Positions 60,509-64,000 of a stretch of DNA of 64,000 bases are shown one piece after another (position 1 is the first letter of the stretch; each line of letters starts with the position of its first letter). A program made the position numbers and the translations under genes. This stretch comes from Roseimaritima ulvae (GTDB lineage Bacteria > Planctomycetota > Planctomycetia > Pirellulales > Pirellulaceae). The DNA lies in contig NZ_CP042914.1 of the NCBI RefSeq assembly GCF_008065135.1, positions 5,871,404 through 5,935,403 on the forward strand, read 5' to 3'. The notes beneath the pieces are model-generated. The model searched no databases. It was not told the DNA's origin and was given only the letters and a program-made list of their open reading frames with translations.

Positions 60509-63500
60509 ATGACATCTAATCCATCGATATCCAACACTACGCTCAACCGGGCGGACCATCCGGGCCGCTGGTGGACGTTGCAAGCCGATGGCCGCATGCT
60601 GTGTCAGCTGTGTCCGCGAGCCTGCCAGCTGAAGGACGGCGACCGGGGGTTTTGCTTCGTGCGAATCCGCCGCGACGACGCGATGGTGCTGGACACCTAC
60701 GGCCGCAGCACGGGATTCTGTATCGACCCGATCGAAAAGAAACCGCTGAACCAATTTTTCCCCGGCACACCGGTATTGAGCTTCGGCACCGCGGGCTGCA
60801 ATTTGGGCTGCAAATTCTGCCAGAACTGGGACATTAGCAAAAGCCGCGAAGTGGCTCGCCTGAGCGCGGAGGCGATGCCCGAGTCGATCGCCGACGCCGC
60901 CCTCGAACACGGTTGCCGCAGCGTCGCCTTCACCTACAACGATCCGGTGATCTGGGCCGAGTACGCCATCGACACCGCGGCCGCTTGTCGACGCAAGGAC
61001 ATCAAGGCCGTGGCGGTGACTGCCGGATACATCACGCCCAAAGCTCGCGGAGAGTTCTTCGCGGCGATGGACGCCGCCAATATTGATCTGAAAGCGTTTA
61101 CGGAAACGTTCTACTACAAAACCACCGGTTCCCACCTGCAACCGGTGCTCGATACCATCCGCTACGCCTGCAACGAGACGGATTGTTGGGTGGAGCTGAC
61201 CAACTTGGTCATCCCGGACGCCAACGATGATCCGGATGAGCTGCGGCGGATGTGTGATTGGATTGCCGATGCTGTGGGAGCGGACGTGCCGATTCATTTC
61301 TCGGCCTTCCACCCGGACTTCCGTATGCAAGACCGTCCTCGCACGCCTCCCGACACGCTCTGCAAGGCCTATGACTTGGCCACTCAGGCCGGGCTACGAT
61401 ACGTTTATATTGGCAATGTGCACGACGTGTCGCGGCAGAGCACATATTGCCCGCAATGTCGCGGGCTGCTGATCGCTCGCGATTGGTATCAATTGGGAAC
61501 CTACCATTTGAACGGCAATCGTTGTGGTCACTGTGGCTACACGCTCGCCGGACATTTTGACGATCGCCCCGGCGACTGGGGGCAGAAACGCCAGCCCATT
61601 CAAATCCATCCACCAGAGGTTCATTCCATGCCCAGCAAACCGGCCGTGGATCTGTTTCAAACAGAGCTGAACGACAACCAGCGACAAACCATTCGCGTCG
61701 CCGCCAGTCTCGTCGTTCAGTCAGCGGTCCGCACCGGCAGCTCGGACGACGTCGCGGATGTCCTAGGTGAACTGGCCGAGCGGGAAGTGGCCGGCGTCTA
61801 CGTGACGCTGAAACGCGGCAACACCCTGCGCGGTTGCTGCGGCTTGCAAGGCCCTCCGATACCGCTGCACCGAGCCATCGCCGATGCCGCCTTTCGAACC
61901 GCCACATCCGATCCGCGGATGCCGCCGATCCAAGCAAGCGAACTGCCGTATTTGACGCTTTCGGTTTCTATCATCGGGCCCCCGGAAGCAATTGATACGA
62001 CGGCAACCGCAGACACCATCGCCCAGGCCATACAAATCGGACGACACGGCATCCGCATTCGTCGCGGCGATAACGTGGGACTGTTACTGCCCTCGGTCGC
62101 GGTCGATCGAAACTGGAACGCCACTCAATTCCTGGACGCCGTTTGTCAAAAAGCCAACCTGCCGCCCGGCGTATGGCGAGGCGGCGACTGCGAACTGAAA
62201 CGCTTTGAAGGCGTCTATTTTGGCGGCCGTCTGTTGGGTTCCGACGGAACGCCTTTGGAAGCCTTCAAACGCGAGGAAAAACCGCTGCTCGAACCCTCCG
62301 CGTTGCAAGCCTTGAAGGACTGGATATTGCAGAACTTGTCGGCGCTGCGCAGTGGAGCCACGCCAATGTACTATGCCAACGGCGTGGTCGATCAAACCGT
62401 TTTGGGTGTCGTATTGCAGTTGACGCCCACCGGCCAATCGCCGATCAGTTGGTTGCGGATGTCGTTGGTCAACGGCCTGCCGCTGCAGTCCACGATGTTT
62501 CAGCTAACGCAAAACGCCGCGGCGACGTTTGCACAGCAATCTCCGACTGACGAGGTAGCCGTCGACGTCGCGGTGCTGTCCGCCGCGGTCGCCCACGGCA
62601 TCGCTGAATCGGTTGACCTGCAGGGTGTCCAACCAAGGCGCCGAACGGTGTTGGCCACCAATGGTCGGCATTGGTCGCTGGCGTTCGATCCTTCGCAATC
62701 TGCACAAGAAACGCTCGCCGAGATGTTGGCAAAGCGGAAGGGAAAATTGCGTCCCGCGACGACGTCGGTGTATTCGCTGGTCTGCGACTCCACCTCCGCT
62801 CCGTTGCACGTTTGGTTGGGGCCGGAAGCCGAAACGGATTTTGGTCCGCGACCGCCCGCCGTGGCCGGGTCGTTTTATCCGGCAGAGGACAACGAGCGAG
62901 AGCAGTTGGTCGACGAGCTGCTCGAGGTACTGCCGAGCGCGGAGCCACAAGTCGTGCAAGCCGCCATGGTTCCGCACGCCGGCCTGCGGTATTCGGGACG
63001 TATCGCCGCGGACGTGTGGCGACGGATTCAGATTCCCAAAAACGTATTGATGATCGGTCCCAAACACACCCGACACGGTGTCGACTGGGCGATCGCGCCG
63101 CACGATCGATGGGAACTCTCGCCAACAGCTAGTCTGCCGGGATCGGTCGAACTGGCGCAAAGTCTGCAATCGCATCTCTCGGGCAGCGAACTGGACAGCG
63201 TGGCGCACCGGCAAGAGCATTCGTTTGAAACGCAGCTGCCGCTGCTGTATCGCTTGGCGCCGGACGCTCAAATCGTTTGCTTGGCGATCGGCAGCGCCGA
63301 CTGGCAGCAGATTCAAACGGCCGCCGACGATTTGGCTCGCTGGATCCAAACCTTGCCCGAATCGCCTCTGATGGTGATCAGCAGTGACATGAACCATTTT
63401 GCGGATGAGCAAGAGACCCATCGCCGCGACGCGTTGGCCATGGAACAACTGCAAGCCTGCGATCCGCGAGCTCTGTTAGACGTTTGCGAACGAGAGAACA

Positions 63501-63673
63501 TCAGCATGTGTGGACGTATACCGGCGGCCTTGGTGTTGCAGACCTTGCGTAACCTGCAACGCCCGATCACCGGGCAACTGGTCGCCCGAGGCACCTCGGC
63601 CGACACCACCGGCGACAGCAGCCGAGTCGTCGGCTACGCGGGGATGTTGTTCCCAAGTACGTCCGGCCCGTAG
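60509..63673 (+). CDS. AmmeMemoRadiSam three-part fusion (radical SAM-AMMECR1-Memo)
   Basis: 1054 residues. Residues 1-370 are the radical-SAM AmrS type: CQLCPRACQLKDGDRGFC, then the [4Fe-4S] motif CNLGCKFCQNW near residue 97, and a C-terminal zinc-like pair (YCPQC, CGHCG). From residue 374 an AMMECR1 domain follows (GVYVTLKRGNTLRGCCGLQG, FEGVYFG). A less conserved part (about 575-780) comes next, then a Memo domain (RPPAVAGSFYPAE, MVPHAGLRYSG, MIGPKHTRHG, HSFETQLPLLYRL, VISSDMNHFAD). The three are usually separate neighbouring genes. ATG at 60509 has GGAG eight bases upstream. ATG at 61628 with AGAGGT before it could start an AMMECR1-Memo product. The TAG stop lies in an extragenic repeat. 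Confidence 0.88.
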   Translation: MTSNPSISNTTLNRADHPGRWWTLQADGRMLCQLCPRACQLKDGDRGFCFVRIRRDDAMVLDTYGRSTGFCIDPIEKKPLNQFFPGTPVLSFGTAGCNLGCKFCQNWDISKSREVARLSAEAMPESIADAALEHGCRSVAFTYNDPVIWAEYAIDTAAACRRKDIKAVAVTAGYITPKARGEFFAAMDAANIDLKAFTETFYYKTTGSHLQPVLDTIRYACNETDCWVELTNLVIPDANDDPDELRRMCDWIADAVGADVPIHFSAFHPDFRMQDRPRTPPDTLCKAYDLATQAGLRYVYIGNVHDVSRQSTYCPQCRGLLIARDWYQLGTYHLNGNRCGHCGYTLAGHFDDRPGDWGQKRQPIQIHPPEVHSMPSKPAVDLFQTELNDNQRQTIRVAASLVVQSAVRTGSSDDVADVLGELAEREVAGVYVTLKRGNTLRGCCGLQGPPIPLHRAIADAAFRTATSDPRMPPIQASELPYLTLSVSIIGPPEAIDTTATADTIAQAIQIGRHGIRIRRGDNVGLLLPSVAVDRNWNATQFLDAVCQKANLPPGVWRGGDCELKRFEGVYFGGRLLGSDGTPLEAFKREEKPLLEPSALQALKDWILQNLSALRSGATPMYYANGVVDQTVLGVVLQLTPTGQSPISWLRMSLVNGLPLQSTMFQLTQNAAATFAQQSPTDEVAVDVAVLSAAVAHGIAESVDLQGVQPRRRTVLATNGRHWSLAFDPSQSAQETLAEMLAKRKGKLRPATTSVYSLVCDSTSAPLHVWLGPEAETDFGPRPPAVAGSFYPAEDNEREQLVDELLEVLPSAEPQVVQAAMVPHAGLRYSGRIAADVWRRIQIPKNVLMIGPKHTRHGVDWAIAPHDRWELSPTASLPGSVELAQSLQSHLSGSELDSVAHRQEHSFETQLPLLYRLAPDAQIVCLAIGSADWQQIQTAADDLARWIQTLPESPLMVISSDMNHFADEQETHRRDALAMEQLQACDPRALLDVCERENISMCGRIPAALVLQTLRNLQRPITGQLVARGTSADTTGDSSRVVGYAGMLFPSTSGP

Positions 63674-63820
63674 CCGAAGTCGCCAGACTTTGGACGTGCG
63701 ACTGTAGCCGAAGTCGCCAGAGTTTGGACGTGCGCGAGAGACAGGTACCGTCCAAACTCTGGCGAGTTCGGCTACGGGTGGAGCGGGTACCGTCCAAACT
63801 CTGGCGAGTTCGGCTACGGT
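63667..63820. repeat. GTAGCCGAAGTCGCCAGA direct and inverted repeats
   Basis: Two direct copies of GTAGCCGAAGTCGCCAGA and two inverted ones (CTCTGGCGAGTTCGGCTAC, preceded by CCGTCCAAA) lie between the convergent fusion gene and sufS. The first 28 bases equal those at 14950-14977. Confidence 0.85.
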
Positions 63821-63825
63821 GCGTG

Positions 63826-64000
<175 letters not shown>

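Overview
The window looks like a chromosomal segment of a planctomycete, most likely of the Pirellulaceae. The main evidence is five proteins that share the N-terminal 'LE-x-R-x-(L/M)-LA' (LEPR-XLL) signature, a BBP7-type outer-membrane beta-barrel, very large Calx-beta, DUF11 and SdrD_B repeat proteins, a DUF116-polyprenyl synthase fusion, and many families of extragenic palindromes. No tRNA, rRNA or CRISPR was seen.

Layout. 1-2900: the 5' part of groES, a zinc-ribbon membrane protein and an IS4-family element with a clean 12-bp target duplication. 2971-7674: an envelope operon on the minus strand (kdsD, kdsC, giant LptC/LptA-like protein) for Kdo synthesis and LPS transport. 7874-12568: a terpenoid set (class II cyclase, DUF116-polyprenyl synthase, DUF98 chorismate-lyase-like). 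12718-21543: housekeeping and envelope genes (HtrA protease, XRE regulator, glycosyltransferase, LptF/G permease, aminotransferase, BON protein, M48 peptidase, HisA), with palindromic repeats in most gaps. 21751-26924: LEPR-XLL surface proteins and a BBP7 barrel. 27498 to about 38030: a cassette array described below. 38548-54096: three LEPR-XLL proteins, two of them very large. 54217-55852: a higher-order tandem array. 55865-63673: a sialidase-like/FAD oxidoreductase fusion, a DUF1569 protein, a six-copy palindromic tandem array, and a single-chain fusion of the three AmmeMemoRadiSam components. 63826-64000: the 3' end of sufS.

The most notable region is 27.5-38 kb. Fifteen or sixteen small units lie head to tail. 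All recognisable ORFs in them are on the minus strand, and they are separated by sixteen imperfect palindromes of 91-95 bp. The outermost 7-9 bases at the two ends of each unit are complementary to each other, but they differ from unit to unit. This is what integron cassettes and attC sites show (GTTnnnn at the front of a cassette, nnnnAAC at its back). No integron integrase is in the window, so the region fits a CALIN (cluster of attC sites lacking an integrase). Six cassette ORFs take their TAA stop from the attC core itself. One ORF resembles a CdiI-type immunity protein. Two sister cassettes have no convincing ORF. An IS110-family element with strongly structured flanking RNA regions sits in one attC at its core.

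All calls come from reading the sequence and from recognised motifs; no database search was run. Domain limits are approximate.
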